Shown piece after piece: positions 24,934-32,865 of a DNA stretch of 64,000 bases. The notes beneath the pieces are model-generated. The model did not search any database. It saw only the letters and a program-made list of their open reading frames with translations, and was not told where the DNA came from. The stretch is from Spirochaetota bacterium (GTDB lineage Bacteria > Spirochaetota > Spirochaetia > Treponematales > Treponemataceae). The stretch is taken from the NCBI GenBank assembly GCA_023438065.1, contig JAEXRH010000012.1, positions 186,001 through 250,000 on the forward strand, read 5' to 3'. Position 1 is the stretch's first letter. Each line of letters starts with the position of its first letter. A program made the translations under genes and the position numbers.

Positions 24934-25800
24934 ATGCAGAAGCGCCGGGTATCGCTACAGTTCCGCCGGGACGCGTTCCTTCTGACCGTGTACCTCATCA
25001 TCTCGGGAATTTTTCTCGCGTTCTCGGGGGGCGGTTTCGTCGTCAATTTCCGCGACATCGGCTTTTCCCTCATGTCGGGCGCGCAGCGGGGAATCTATTC
25101 CGTTTCCTCGTTCTTCACCGGCACGGTATCGGCGATCAACGAACTTTCCGACCTGAGGCGAAAGTACCAGGAGCTCACCCTCCGGCTCGACGATTACGAG
25201 ATCCTCCAGCGCTCGAACGCGGACATCAAGGCGGAAAACGAGCGGCTCAAGGGACTTCTCGGGTTTTCGCAGTCCCTCTCGGTCAAGAACATCCCCGCCG
25301 GCATCATCGGTCGCGACCCGAATAACCTGTATTCCGGCATCACGATCAACCGCGGGGCGAAGCAGGGCATTCGAAAGAACATGCCGGTAATCTCCTTTCA
25401 GGGAAGCGATACGGGACTTGTCGGGAAGGTTGTTCAAGTCGGCCGGAACACGAGTCTCGTCATGCCGGTGTACGACTACCAGTGCTTCGTCGGCGCGCGG
25501 CTCGACACCTCGCGATACGACGGGCTCATGAGCGGGCAGGGCGACGCCGACGCGCCGCTCGTGATGAAATACGTGAAAAAGCGCGCGAAGGACGAGATCA
25601 TGGTCGGCGACAAGGTCATTACCTCGGGCGAGAACAACCTCTACCCCGGAAACGTGCCCATCGGGTACGTGTCGAAAATTCGCGGATTGGATTATGAGAC
25701 CTCGCTCGAGCTCGATATCGAGCCGATCATCGACTTCTCCCGGCTCGAGAACGTTTTCGTCCTCGACATGAGCGCGCTCGAGCGGGCGGAGGAAAACTGA
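24934..25800 (+). CDS. mreC: Rod shape-determining protein MreC
   Basis: Inner-membrane protein linking MreB to the wall synthases. 288 residues: cytoplasmic start, one membrane helix (about 14-34), a periplasmic coiled coil (LRRKYQELTLRLDDYEILQ region, about 73-110), then the beta-rich MreC domain (NIPAGIIGRDPNN, GLVGKVVQVG, SLVMPVYD, VGDKVITSGENNLYPGNVPIG). It starts seven bases after mreB and overlaps mreD by one base. Confidence 0.94.
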   Translation: MQKRRVSLQFRRDAFLLTVYLIISGIFLAFSGGGFVVNFRDIGFSLMSGAQRGIYSVSSFFTGTVSAINELSDLRRKYQELTLRLDDYEILQRSNADIKAENERLKGLLGFSQSLSVKNIPAGIIGRDPNNLYSGITINRGAKQGIRKNMPVISFQGSDTGLVGKVVQVGRNTSLVMPVYDYQCFVGARLDTSRYDGLMSGQGDADAPLVMKYVKKRAKDEIMVGDKVITSGENNLYPGNVPIGYVSKIRGLDYETSLELDIEPIIDFSRLENVFVLDMSALERAEEN

Positions 25801-26306
25801 TGGGACGCGTGATTTTCTGGACCGCCGTGACGGCGCTTTTCACGGCCCTTCTCGAGGCCGCGGTCATCTCGAACATTCCGTTCCTTCCGGTCATGCCGGA
25901 CCTCGTCATGCTCGTCATCGTGTACGTCTCGTTCGTCAATTCGTCGAGCGTCGGCAGCACGACCGGCTTCATTTCCGGCCTCATACTCGACTTTCTCTCT
26001 GCCTCTCCGATCGGGCTCAACGCCTTCACGAAGACGGTGACCGGCTATGTCGCGGGAAAATTCTCGGGCTCGTTCAACCTCGACCGCGTCGTGATCCCGG
26101 CGTTGATGGGGCTTGCCGCGACCGTTCTCAAGGCGCTCGTCACGCTCGTCCTGTCGCTCTTCTTCGGTCCTTCCATCATCGCGTACCGCATAGCCGGTTC
26201 CGCGCTCTGGCTCGAGATCGTCGCCAACGTCGTGTGCGCGCCGATCGTTTTCGCGATCCTGTCCCAGTTCCCGCCCCTTTTCGCGAGGAGAGGCAGTCCT
26301 GAATGA
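25800..26306 (+). CDS. mreD: Rod shape-determining protein MreD
   Basis: 168-residue protein that is hydrophobic throughout, with five or so membrane helices, the usual MreD topology. The segment LIVYVSFVNSSSVGSTTGFISGL and the following LDFLSASPIGLNAF are the family's most recognisable part. It overlaps both mreC (TGATG) and mrdA (ATGA). Sequence conservation of MreD is low, so position in the operon carries much of the call. Confidence 0.9.
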   Translation: MGRVIFWTAVTALFTALLEAAVISNIPFLPVMPDLVMLVIVYVSFVNSSSVGSTTGFISGLILDFLSASPIGLNAFTKTVTGYVAGKFSGSFNLDRVVIPALMGLAATVLKALVTLVLSLFFGPSIIAYRIAGSALWLEIVANVVCAPIVFAILSQFPPLFARRGSPE

Positions 26307-28153
26307 GTAAGGGCGACTCCCGCTCCGCGCGCGTGACGATTCTCGCGTCAATCATGTTCGCGATCATCGGACTATATGCCGCGAAGCTTTTCTCCATGCA
26401 GATCCTCAACGGCGACGCCTATCGCAAGCAGTCGCAAAACATCTCCCAGCGCGCGAAGAAGATCCCGGCGCAGCGGGGCGAGATATTCGACCGGAACGGC
26501 AACGTGCCGATGGTCCTCAATATCGACTCCTTCGCCGTCGACGTCACGCCCGGTGAGATCCCGAAGGATCAGTACGCGACCGTCGTTGCGCGCCTTTCGG
26601 GAATTCTCGGCGTCGCGCCGGACGCGATCGACAAAAAGATCCCCGCCCCCATGCGCCGCTCGTTTCAGTCGGTTGAGGTTCGCTCGAACGTGCCCTACGC
26701 GACCGTGACCGCCATCGCGGAGACCATCGACGAATTGCCGGGCGTTTCATGGCATTCGAAGCCGATCCGGAACTACGTCGAGTCGGGATCGATCGCGCAC
26801 GTGCTCGGGTACGTGGGCGACATTACCCGCGAAGAGCTCAAGATTTTCTACAACAAGGGCTACTCGAACAACAGCACGATCGGCAAGGCCGGTATCGAGA
26901 AGCAGTACGACGAGCTGTTGCGCGGCAAGGACGGATACGAGTACCGGACGGTCGACGTCAAGGGCAAGTATATCGAGAACAGCACGTCGATCAAGCCGCC
27001 CGAGATGGGAAAGAATCTCGTGCTCACGATAGACCGGAAAATACAGCTTCTCGCGGAGGACGCGCTCGGTGACCGGATCGGTTCGGCGGTCGTCCTCAAG
27101 GCCTCTACCGGCGAGGTTCTCGCGATGGTGTCGTATCCCTTCTACGACCCGAACCTCTTCACGAACGATAACGCGAACGAGCAATATCAACGGCTTCTTT
27201 CCGACCCGAATAACCCGCTCCTCAACCGCGTGGTCAATGCGAGCTATCCGCCCGCGTCCACCTTCAAGGTCGTGATGACGAGCGCGCTCCTCCAGGAGAA
27301 GTCCATCTCCCCCGATAAACGGATCGACTGCGACGGCGAAATAGAGTACGGCGACCGTATCTTCCGCTGCCATATCAGGCGTCCGGGCCACGGCCCGCTC
27401 GACCTCGAGAACGCGCTCGCGCAATCGTGCGACGTGTACTACTGGGTCGCCGGCCGGGACAATCTCGGGGTTGACCGCATCGCGGGCTACGCCGCGGATT
27501 TCGGTTTCGGGAAGTCGGTGGATATCGACCTTCCGAGCCAGACCGAGGGTTTCGTCCCCTCGCCCCAGTGGAAGGAGCGACGTTTTCACGAGAAGTGGCT
27601 CGGCGGAGACACGATGAACATGTCGATCGGTCAGGGCTATCTTCTCGCATCCCCGATCCAGCTCGCGGACATGGTTGCCATGGTCGTCAACTCCGGTACC
27701 GTGTACAAGCCGCATCTCCTCAAGGAGGTGCGTGATCCCGCGACGAACGTCGTGTTGCAGTCGACCGGGCGGGAGACGCTGCTCGAAAGCGATATCGCCC
27801 CCGAGGTCTTCCAGACGGTTCGGGACGACATGCGCTACGTGATCACGAACGGAACGGCCCAATTCCCCATGAAGAACAAGATCGTCCAGCTTGCCGGCAA
27901 GACGGGAACCGCCGAGGTCGGTCTCGTCGGGAAGTGGCACTCCTGGATGGTCGCCTACGGGCCGTACGACGGTCCTCCCGAGGACGCTGTGGTTGTCGTC
28001 GTCATGGTCGAGGCGACGAACCCGTGGGAATGGTGGGCGCCCTACGCGACGAACATCATATTCCAGGGCATCTTCGCCGATCAGACCTTTACGGAGGCCA
28101 TCGACGCGCTTGGCTTCAAATACCTCACGGGACCGAGGGGACGGCAGGAATGA
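26303..28153 (+). CDS. mrdA: Penicillin-binding protein 2 (elongasome transpeptidase)
   Basis: Monofunctional class B PBP that cross-links peptidoglycan during elongation. 616 residues: membrane anchor near 10-30, the dimerisation/pedestal domain with QRGEIFDRNG near 54-63, then the transpeptidase domain with the active-site STFK near 318, SCD near 374 and KTGT near 532. All three catalytic motifs are intact. It lies between mreD and rodA with four-base overlaps on both sides, so it should be made together with its glycosyltransferase partner. Confidence 0.96.
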   Translation: MSKGDSRSARVTILASIMFAIIGLYAAKLFSMQILNGDAYRKQSQNISQRAKKIPAQRGEIFDRNGNVPMVLNIDSFAVDVTPGEIPKDQYATVVARLSGILGVAPDAIDKKIPAPMRRSFQSVEVRSNVPYATVTAIAETIDELPGVSWHSKPIRNYVESGSIAHVLGYVGDITREELKIFYNKGYSNNSTIGKAGIEKQYDELLRGKDGYEYRTVDVKGKYIENSTSIKPPEMGKNLVLTIDRKIQLLAEDALGDRIGSAVVLKASTGEVLAMVSYPFYDPNLFTNDNANEQYQRLLSDPNNPLLNRVVNASYPPASTFKVVMTSALLQEKSISPDKRIDCDGEIEYGDRIFRCHIRRPGHGPLDLENALAQSCDVYYWVAGRDNLGVDRIAGYAADFGFGKSVDIDLPSQTEGFVPSPQWKERRFHEKWLGGDTMNMSIGQGYLLASPIQLADMVAMVVNSGTVYKPHLLKEVRDPATNVVLQSTGRETLLESDIAPEVFQTVRDDMRYVITNGTAQFPMKNKIVQLAGKTGTAEVGLVGKWHSWMVAYGPYDGPPEDAVVVVVMVEATNPWEWWAPYATNIIFQGIFADQTFTEAIDALGFKYLTGPRGRQE

Positions 28154-29460
28154 ACTTCAGGAACTTTACCTATTTCGACTACGCGCTCTTCCTTTCCGTC
28201 CTCGTGCTGAGTACCGTCGGTGTCCTTTTCATTTACTCCTCCGGAATCAACTCGGACGGGCAGCTCGTGTCGTACGAGTTCATCAAGCAGATCGTGTGGG
28301 GCGTCACCGGCATCGTTCTCCTTCTCGCGATCACCATCATCGATTACCGCCGGATCGCCGACCGTACGTTTATCGTATTCTGCGCGGCCATCGTCCTCCT
28401 TCTTTACACGAGAATCTTCGGCCGCTACGTCAACGGCGCGAAAAGCTGGCTCGGGATCGGCGAGCTCGGGATACAACCGTCCGAGTTCACCAAGATCGTG
28501 TACATCCTCTATCTCGCGTACTTTCTCGACAAGTCTGACCGGATAGAGTCGCAGTTCGCGCGATTCGTCAAGTCCCTGGCGATCATGGGCGTGCCGATGC
28601 TCCTCATCCTGTCGCAGCCCGATCTCGGTACCGCCTCGGTGTACGTCCCGATCTTCCTCGCGATGTGCTTCATGGCGGGGATTCCCCTCCGCTATCTCGG
28701 CATCGTGCTTTTCGGGGGAGCCGTTACCGTGTTTTTCACGGTGCTTCCCCTGTGGCAGTCGAGCATCTTTCAGCACCAGATCCCGGCGATCAGGATCCTC
28801 ACCGAGACCAGGCTCACGATGGTCACGCTCGTCGCCCTCCTTTTCGTGACCGTGCTCGCGCTCATCGGACGGCTCATGTTCAAGGCCCGATACTATTACT
28901 GGATCGCCTACGCGACGGGGATCCTTTCCTTCGCCCTCGTCGGTTCGATCGGAGCGTCGCACGTCCTCAAGGACTATCAGATCATGCGCCTCATCGTATT
29001 TCTCGACCCGAAGGTAGACCCGCTCGGCTCGGGGTGGAACATCATCCAGTCGATAACCGCGATCGGCTCGGGAGGTCCCTTCGGTCTCGGTTTCCTCAAG
29101 GGCACGCAAAGCCACTATCGATTCCTCCCGCAGCAGAGCACCGATTTCATCTTCAGTATCCTCTCTGAGGAGTGGGGCTTTTTGGGCGGCTTCCTCGTCT
29201 TCGGCCTTTACTCGCTTATCATCGCCCGCGGGATCGTCATCATGCGAAAGACCGAGAATTCCTTCGGCGCGCTCGTGGCCTCCGGCATCGTCGCCATGTT
29301 CTTCTTTCACTTTATCGTCAACGTCGGCATGGTTATGGGAACGATGCCGATCACGGGCATTCCGCTTCTCTTTCTCTCCTACGGCGGCTCATCGCTGTGG
29401 ACCGCGATGATCGCGGCCGGCATCCTCATGAGCGTCAACATGCGCCGCCTTGACCACTGA
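28150..29460 (+). CDS. rodA: SEDS glycosyltransferase RodA
   Basis: Polymerises lipid II into glycan strands with PBP2. 436 residues from ATG 28150 (ATGA with mrdA). About ten membrane helices. SEDS landmarks: NGAKSWLGIGELGIQPSEFTK in two halves near 97-117, SQPDLGTASVY, GSGWNIIQS, the DFIFSILSEEWGFLGG motif, and the terminal TGIPLLFLSYGGSS. A reading frame starting earlier inside mrdA has no support. Last gene of the rod operon. Confidence 0.96.
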   Translation: MNFRNFTYFDYALFLSVLVLSTVGVLFIYSSGINSDGQLVSYEFIKQIVWGVTGIVLLLAITIIDYRRIADRTFIVFCAAIVLLLYTRIFGRYVNGAKSWLGIGELGIQPSEFTKIVYILYLAYFLDKSDRIESQFARFVKSLAIMGVPMLLILSQPDLGTASVYVPIFLAMCFMAGIPLRYLGIVLFGGAVTVFFTVLPLWQSSIFQHQIPAIRILTETRLTMVTLVALLFVTVLALIGRLMFKARYYYWIAYATGILSFALVGSIGASHVLKDYQIMRLIVFLDPKVDPLGSGWNIIQSITAIGSGGPFGLGFLKGTQSHYRFLPQQSTDFIFSILSEEWGFLGGFLVFGLYSLIIARGIVIMRKTENSFGALVASGIVAMFFFHFIVNVGMVMGTMPITGIPLLFLSYGGSSLWTAMIAAGILMSVNMRRLDH

Positions 29461-29484
29461 TAAATTATCCTCCCGGAGCGTTTC

Positions 29485-32052
29485 ATGACTTACATCGACC
29501 CATTGAAAGACCTGCGCAGGGATCTCGCGTCGGTTCAAAACCCGATCAGGTATCTCGGCGGGGAATACGGCTCCGTCAGGAAAGACGGGGCCGACCTGAC
29601 CTTCGCCCTCGCGTTTCCCGACCTCTACGAGATCGGCATGTCCAATCTCGCGATTAAGGTCCTCTACGACGGGCTTAACGCGATTCCGTCCGTCAGGTGC
29701 GAGCGGGTGTTCGCGCCGGCGCCTGATTTCGAGGAGCTGCTCGCGCGAAAGGGGGTGCCCCTGTATACCCTCGAAAGCGGAATCCCGCTCGGGGAAACGG
29801 ACGTGATCGGCGTGAGCATCGGCTACGAGCCGGGCGTAACCGGCCTCCTTTCGATCCTGAAGGCCTCGGGAGTGCCGCTCGAGGCGGCCTCGAGGGGCGA
29901 GCGCGATCCGATCGTTCTCGCGGGCGGCTGCGGGGTGACGAATCCCGCGCCCTTGTCGCGGTTCGTCGACGCCGTGTTTATCGGGGAGGCCGAGGCCGGG
30001 CTTTTCCGGCTCGTCGAGCGGCTCGCGGCCTTGCGGAAAGAGGGAGCGGGAAGGGCGGCGCTGCTCTCCGCTATCGAGGAGGATCCGGCCGTATGGACGG
30101 CGGGAAAGGACGCTTCCCGCAAGGGCAGCGAGGCATGCGCCCGGCGCGCGGTATGGGACGGCTTCGGCTCCGCCGACTATCGCGAGCCCTGCTTCCCGGT
30201 GCCGAGTCTTCGCGTCGTGCAGGATCACGGCATCGTCGAGATCATGCGCGGCTGCCCGAACGGGTGCCGCTTTTGCCACGCGGGCGTATACTATCGGCCG
30301 CAGCGGATGAAGGATCTCGGCCGCATATTCGCCGACGTCGACCGTCTCGTCAACGACGCGGGTTACCGCGAGATAAGCCTGATGTCGCTTTCGTCCGGGG
30401 ACTACGACGGTATCGAGACCGTGATGGACTCCCTTACCGCGCGATACGGCCCGAAGCGCGTGTCGTTCCAGCTTCCCTCGCTCAAGGTCAACACCTTTAC
30501 CCTGCCGCTCCTCGAGCGCATGGCCGAGGTCAGGAAGAGCGGGCTCACCTTCGCGATCGAGACCCCGGTCGACGCCTGGCAGCTTTCGCTCAACAAGGAA
30601 GTGCATCGGGATCGCATAATCGACATCATGAACGAGGCGCGCCGGCACGGGTGGAACAAGGCGAAGTTCTATTTCATGGTCGGGCTCCCCGTGGAGCGAG
30701 GCGGTCCCCGCGAGGAAGAGGAGATCGTTTCCTTCCTCACCGAGATACAGGAACGGACGCGCATGCAATGCACGGTCAACGTCGGCGCGTTCATCCCGAA
30801 GCCGCACACCCCCTATCAATGGTCTCGCCAGCTCTCCATGGAGGAAGCGGACCGAAAGTTCGCCTACATTCACGGCTCGCTTCCGCGCGGCCGGTTCAAG
30901 GTAAACACGAGCAAGCCCTTCAGCGCGTTCCAGGAAGGGATGCTTTCGCGCGGGGATTCCCGCGTCGCCGACATCGTTCTCGACGCCTTCAACGCCGGCG
31001 CGAGACTCGACGCGTGGGATGACTGGGCAAAGCCCGAGGTCTGGAAGGCCGCGATTGCGAACGCTCCCTGGGACGTCGAGGCCGAGACGATCCGCGCGAG
31101 GGATTTCGACGAGCGGCTTCCCTGGGACGGGGTAAGCCTCGGCGTCGGCAAGGCATTTCTCAGGCGCGAGATGGAACGATCCGACGCGCAAACCCTCACC
31201 GCGCGTTGCGAGGAGTCGTGCGCCGAACCGTGCGGCGTATGCGGTTCGAAGGCGTCGGTCGCGAAGGTTCACGAGTCGACGACGCGCGAGCTGTCGAAAG
31301 TCCCGAACGCGGACGAGCTTCCCGCCGTCGCGCGCTCGAACGAGTCCGCCTGGAGGGTAGTCGTTTCGTTCGCGAAACGGGGGGAGGGCGCGTTCATTCC
31401 CCATCTGTCCCTTCTCGAGGTTTGGCACAAGGCCTTTCAGCGTTCCGGCCTTCCGGTGGTTTTCACCGAGGGTTTCAATCCCGTGCCGCGTTTCGAGATA
31501 GCGCAAAGCCTCTCTCTCGGCGTATACTCGGAGGAGGAGATCGCGTCGTTCATGCTGACCGGGGAGGTCGACGCCGACGAGGTACGAGCGCGCCTCGCGG
31601 GGGCCCTGCCGCGAGGGATCTCGGTCAATCGCGCGTTTGTCCACCCGCTCAGCGGAAAAACGAAGCGGGATCCCCTTTCGAAGCTTTTGTGGGGCAGCGA
31701 GTATCGATACGGGTTTTTTGACGCGGGCGAATTCGCCGCGGTTATAAGCGACGCCCGGTTTTCGGAGTTTGTCCGCGACAAGGCCAAAGAGGGGCTTTCG
31801 GTGCGCGACGAGGCGTTATCGGGCGTTTCCGGCGATGACGCCACCGGCGCCGCGTTACGGGTGACCGTGCCATTTTCGCTCGATCGGCCTTTCAGGGACC
31901 TCATCGCGGAGATTACGGGAAAACAGACCCACGAAACGGTCGAGTTACGCAAGATCTCGACTCTGGCCGCGGGGAAGGACGGAAAACCGACGGGCTTTTT
32001 CGATCGTTTTACCGAGATCGCCGACGTTCATCGAACTTTGCTTGGCGCGTGA
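29485..32052 (+). CDS. Radical SAM protein with C-terminal DUF2344 domain
   Basis: 855-residue two-part protein. Residues about 10-250 form a B12-binding-like alpha/beta region typical of this radical SAM class; the 4Fe-4S cluster motif is CPNGCRFC with cysteines near 257, 261 and 264 (CxxxCxxC); GLPVERG and FIPKPHTPYQW follow. A short Cys-rich linker (near 576-585, CxxxCxxxCxxC) leads into a C-terminal DUF2344-type domain (from about 620: FIPHLSLLEVWHKAFQRSG, TEGFNPVPR). In many bacteria the two parts are separate genes or fused, often near rng or ribosomal genes; the substrate is unknown. It follows rodA by 24 bp. Confidence 0.88.
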   Translation: MTYIDPLKDLRRDLASVQNPIRYLGGEYGSVRKDGADLTFALAFPDLYEIGMSNLAIKVLYDGLNAIPSVRCERVFAPAPDFEELLARKGVPLYTLESGIPLGETDVIGVSIGYEPGVTGLLSILKASGVPLEAASRGERDPIVLAGGCGVTNPAPLSRFVDAVFIGEAEAGLFRLVERLAALRKEGAGRAALLSAIEEDPAVWTAGKDASRKGSEACARRAVWDGFGSADYREPCFPVPSLRVVQDHGIVEIMRGCPNGCRFCHAGVYYRPQRMKDLGRIFADVDRLVNDAGYREISLMSLSSGDYDGIETVMDSLTARYGPKRVSFQLPSLKVNTFTLPLLERMAEVRKSGLTFAIETPVDAWQLSLNKEVHRDRIIDIMNEARRHGWNKAKFYFMVGLPVERGGPREEEEIVSFLTEIQERTRMQCTVNVGAFIPKPHTPYQWSRQLSMEEADRKFAYIHGSLPRGRFKVNTSKPFSAFQEGMLSRGDSRVADIVLDAFNAGARLDAWDDWAKPEVWKAAIANAPWDVEAETIRARDFDERLPWDGVSLGVGKAFLRREMERSDAQTLTARCEESCAEPCGVCGSKASVAKVHESTTRELSKVPNADELPAVARSNESAWRVVVSFAKRGEGAFIPHLSLLEVWHKAFQRSGLPVVFTEGFNPVPRFEIAQSLSLGVYSEEEIASFMLTGEVDADEVRARLAGALPRGISVNRAFVHPLSGKTKRDPLSKLLWGSEYRYGFFDAGEFAAVISDARFSEFVRDKAKEGLSVRDEALSGVSGDDATGAALRVTVPFSLDRPFRDLIAEITGKQTHETVELRKISTLAAGKDGKPTGFFDRFTEIADVHRTLLGA

Positions 32053-32097
32053 TGATTCAAGACGCGTGCCGCTGACGATAAGGAGAGGGGGTGACGC

Positions 32098-32568
32098 ATG
32101 AGACGAAATGACCGGGAAATACGCGACCGGGAAGCGATGATATCAATTATCGAGCGGGGAAAGGTTTGCCATCTCGCCCTGATCGATTCCGGCATGCCGT
32201 ATGTCGTGCCGCTCAATTACGGCGCCGATACGGACGGCGAGCTTCCCGTTTTTTACTTCCACGGCGCGAAAGAAGGGAAGAAAATCGATTGCATACGGGC
32301 CAACCCGGCAGGCTGTCTTTCGATCGACGTCGGCCATGAGCTCGTGACCGGGGAATCGGGGTGCGATTGGGGTATGAAGTACGCGAGCGTCATCGCTCGG
32401 GGGAGGCTCGAGATCGTCGACGATCCCGACGAGAAGAAAAAGGGGCTTGATCTGCTCATGCGGCAATACGCGGGTCGAATGGGGTTTTCCTATGATCCGA
32501 AGGTTTTCGCGATGACCGCGGTCATCAAGATGACCGTGACCGGGATTACCGCGAAACGGAGGCCTTAG
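32098..32568 (+). CDS. Pyridoxamine 5'-phosphate oxidase-like flavin protein (NimA-like)
   Basis: 156-residue split-barrel flavin-binding protein. The pattern VCHLALIDSGMPYVVPLNYG near 25-44, FYFHGAKEGKKID and NPAGCLSID is that of the NimA/PPOX-like subfamily, some members of which reduce nitroimidazoles. An actual drug-related role is not implied; most members are uncharacterised redox proteins. A strong purine-rich ribosome site (GGAGAGGGGG) precedes the ATG. It converges on the YegP-like gene with a four-base stop overlap. Confidence 0.82.
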   Translation: MRRNDREIRDREAMISIIERGKVCHLALIDSGMPYVVPLNYGADTDGELPVFYFHGAKEGKKIDCIRANPAGCLSIDVGHELVTGESGCDWGMKYASVIARGRLEIVDDPDEKKKGLDLLMRQYAGRMGFSYDPKVFAMTAVIKMTVTGITAKRRP

Positions 32569-32747
32569 GGCTTCGCCTCGACTATCTCGGCGTCCCGGGC
32601 GTTTTTTCTCACGGATTCTATCCCGCTGATGCAGCTTGCCTTTGAGCCATACGGCTCGCTTACCGCGATGACCTGGCCGTTTCCCGCCTTCATCTTGAAA
32701 TGATATTTCCCGTTTTCGTCCGCGTACCACTCAAACTTCGCTGACAT
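32565..32747 (-). CDS. YegP-like DUF1508 protein
   Basis: 60-residue protein of the DUF1508 (UPF0339) type: one repeat unit of the family, with FEWYADENGKYHFKMKAGNG, the YGSKASCISGIESVRKNA helix and a C-terminal strand. Two-repeat members also exist. Function unknown; structures of the family show a small beta-beta-beta-alpha fold. GGAGG lies six bases before the ATG, and a promoter lies at 32778-32806. It overlaps the end of the flavin protein gene tail to tail. Confidence 0.88.
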   Translation of the reverse strand: MSAKFEWYADENGKYHFKMKAGNGQVIAVSEPYGSKASCISGIESVRKNARDAEIVEAKP

Positions 32748-32777
32748 TTGGTACCTCCCGTCGGTGTGTTAGGGTAA

Positions 32778-32806
32778 AGTATATGCATCGCCCGTTCATC
32801 CCGCAA
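32778..32806 (-). promoter_or_regulatory. Promoter of the YegP-like gene
   Basis: On the minus strand TTGCGG (32806-32801), 17-bp spacer, TATACT (32783-32778). Predicted start near 32771, with a normal leader and ribosome site. Confidence 0.6.
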
Positions 32807-32829
32807 ATGGAAGGAAGGGCCCCGCTTCC

Positions 32830-32859
32830 TTGACCCGAACGAACCGAAAACGGTATTAT
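32830..32859 (+). promoter_or_regulatory. Promoter of uvrA; predicts leaderless mRNA
   Basis: TTGACC at 32830-32835, 18-bp spacer, TATTAT at 32854-32859. Six bases separate the -10 box from the ATG at 32866, so the expected +1 is the A of the start codon. No ribosome site is present. Confidence 0.75.
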
Positions 32860-32865
32860 TCTTCC

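Noticed and set aside
29389..31644. 751-codon open frame antisense to the radical SAM gene
   Set aside because: Arg-, Gly- and Pro-rich translation with no recognisable motif; the plus strand codes for a clear radical SAM protein.
32830..32865. TTG start for uvrA 12 codons upstream
   Set aside because: The TTG is part of the -35 box, and the family N-terminus does not need the extension.
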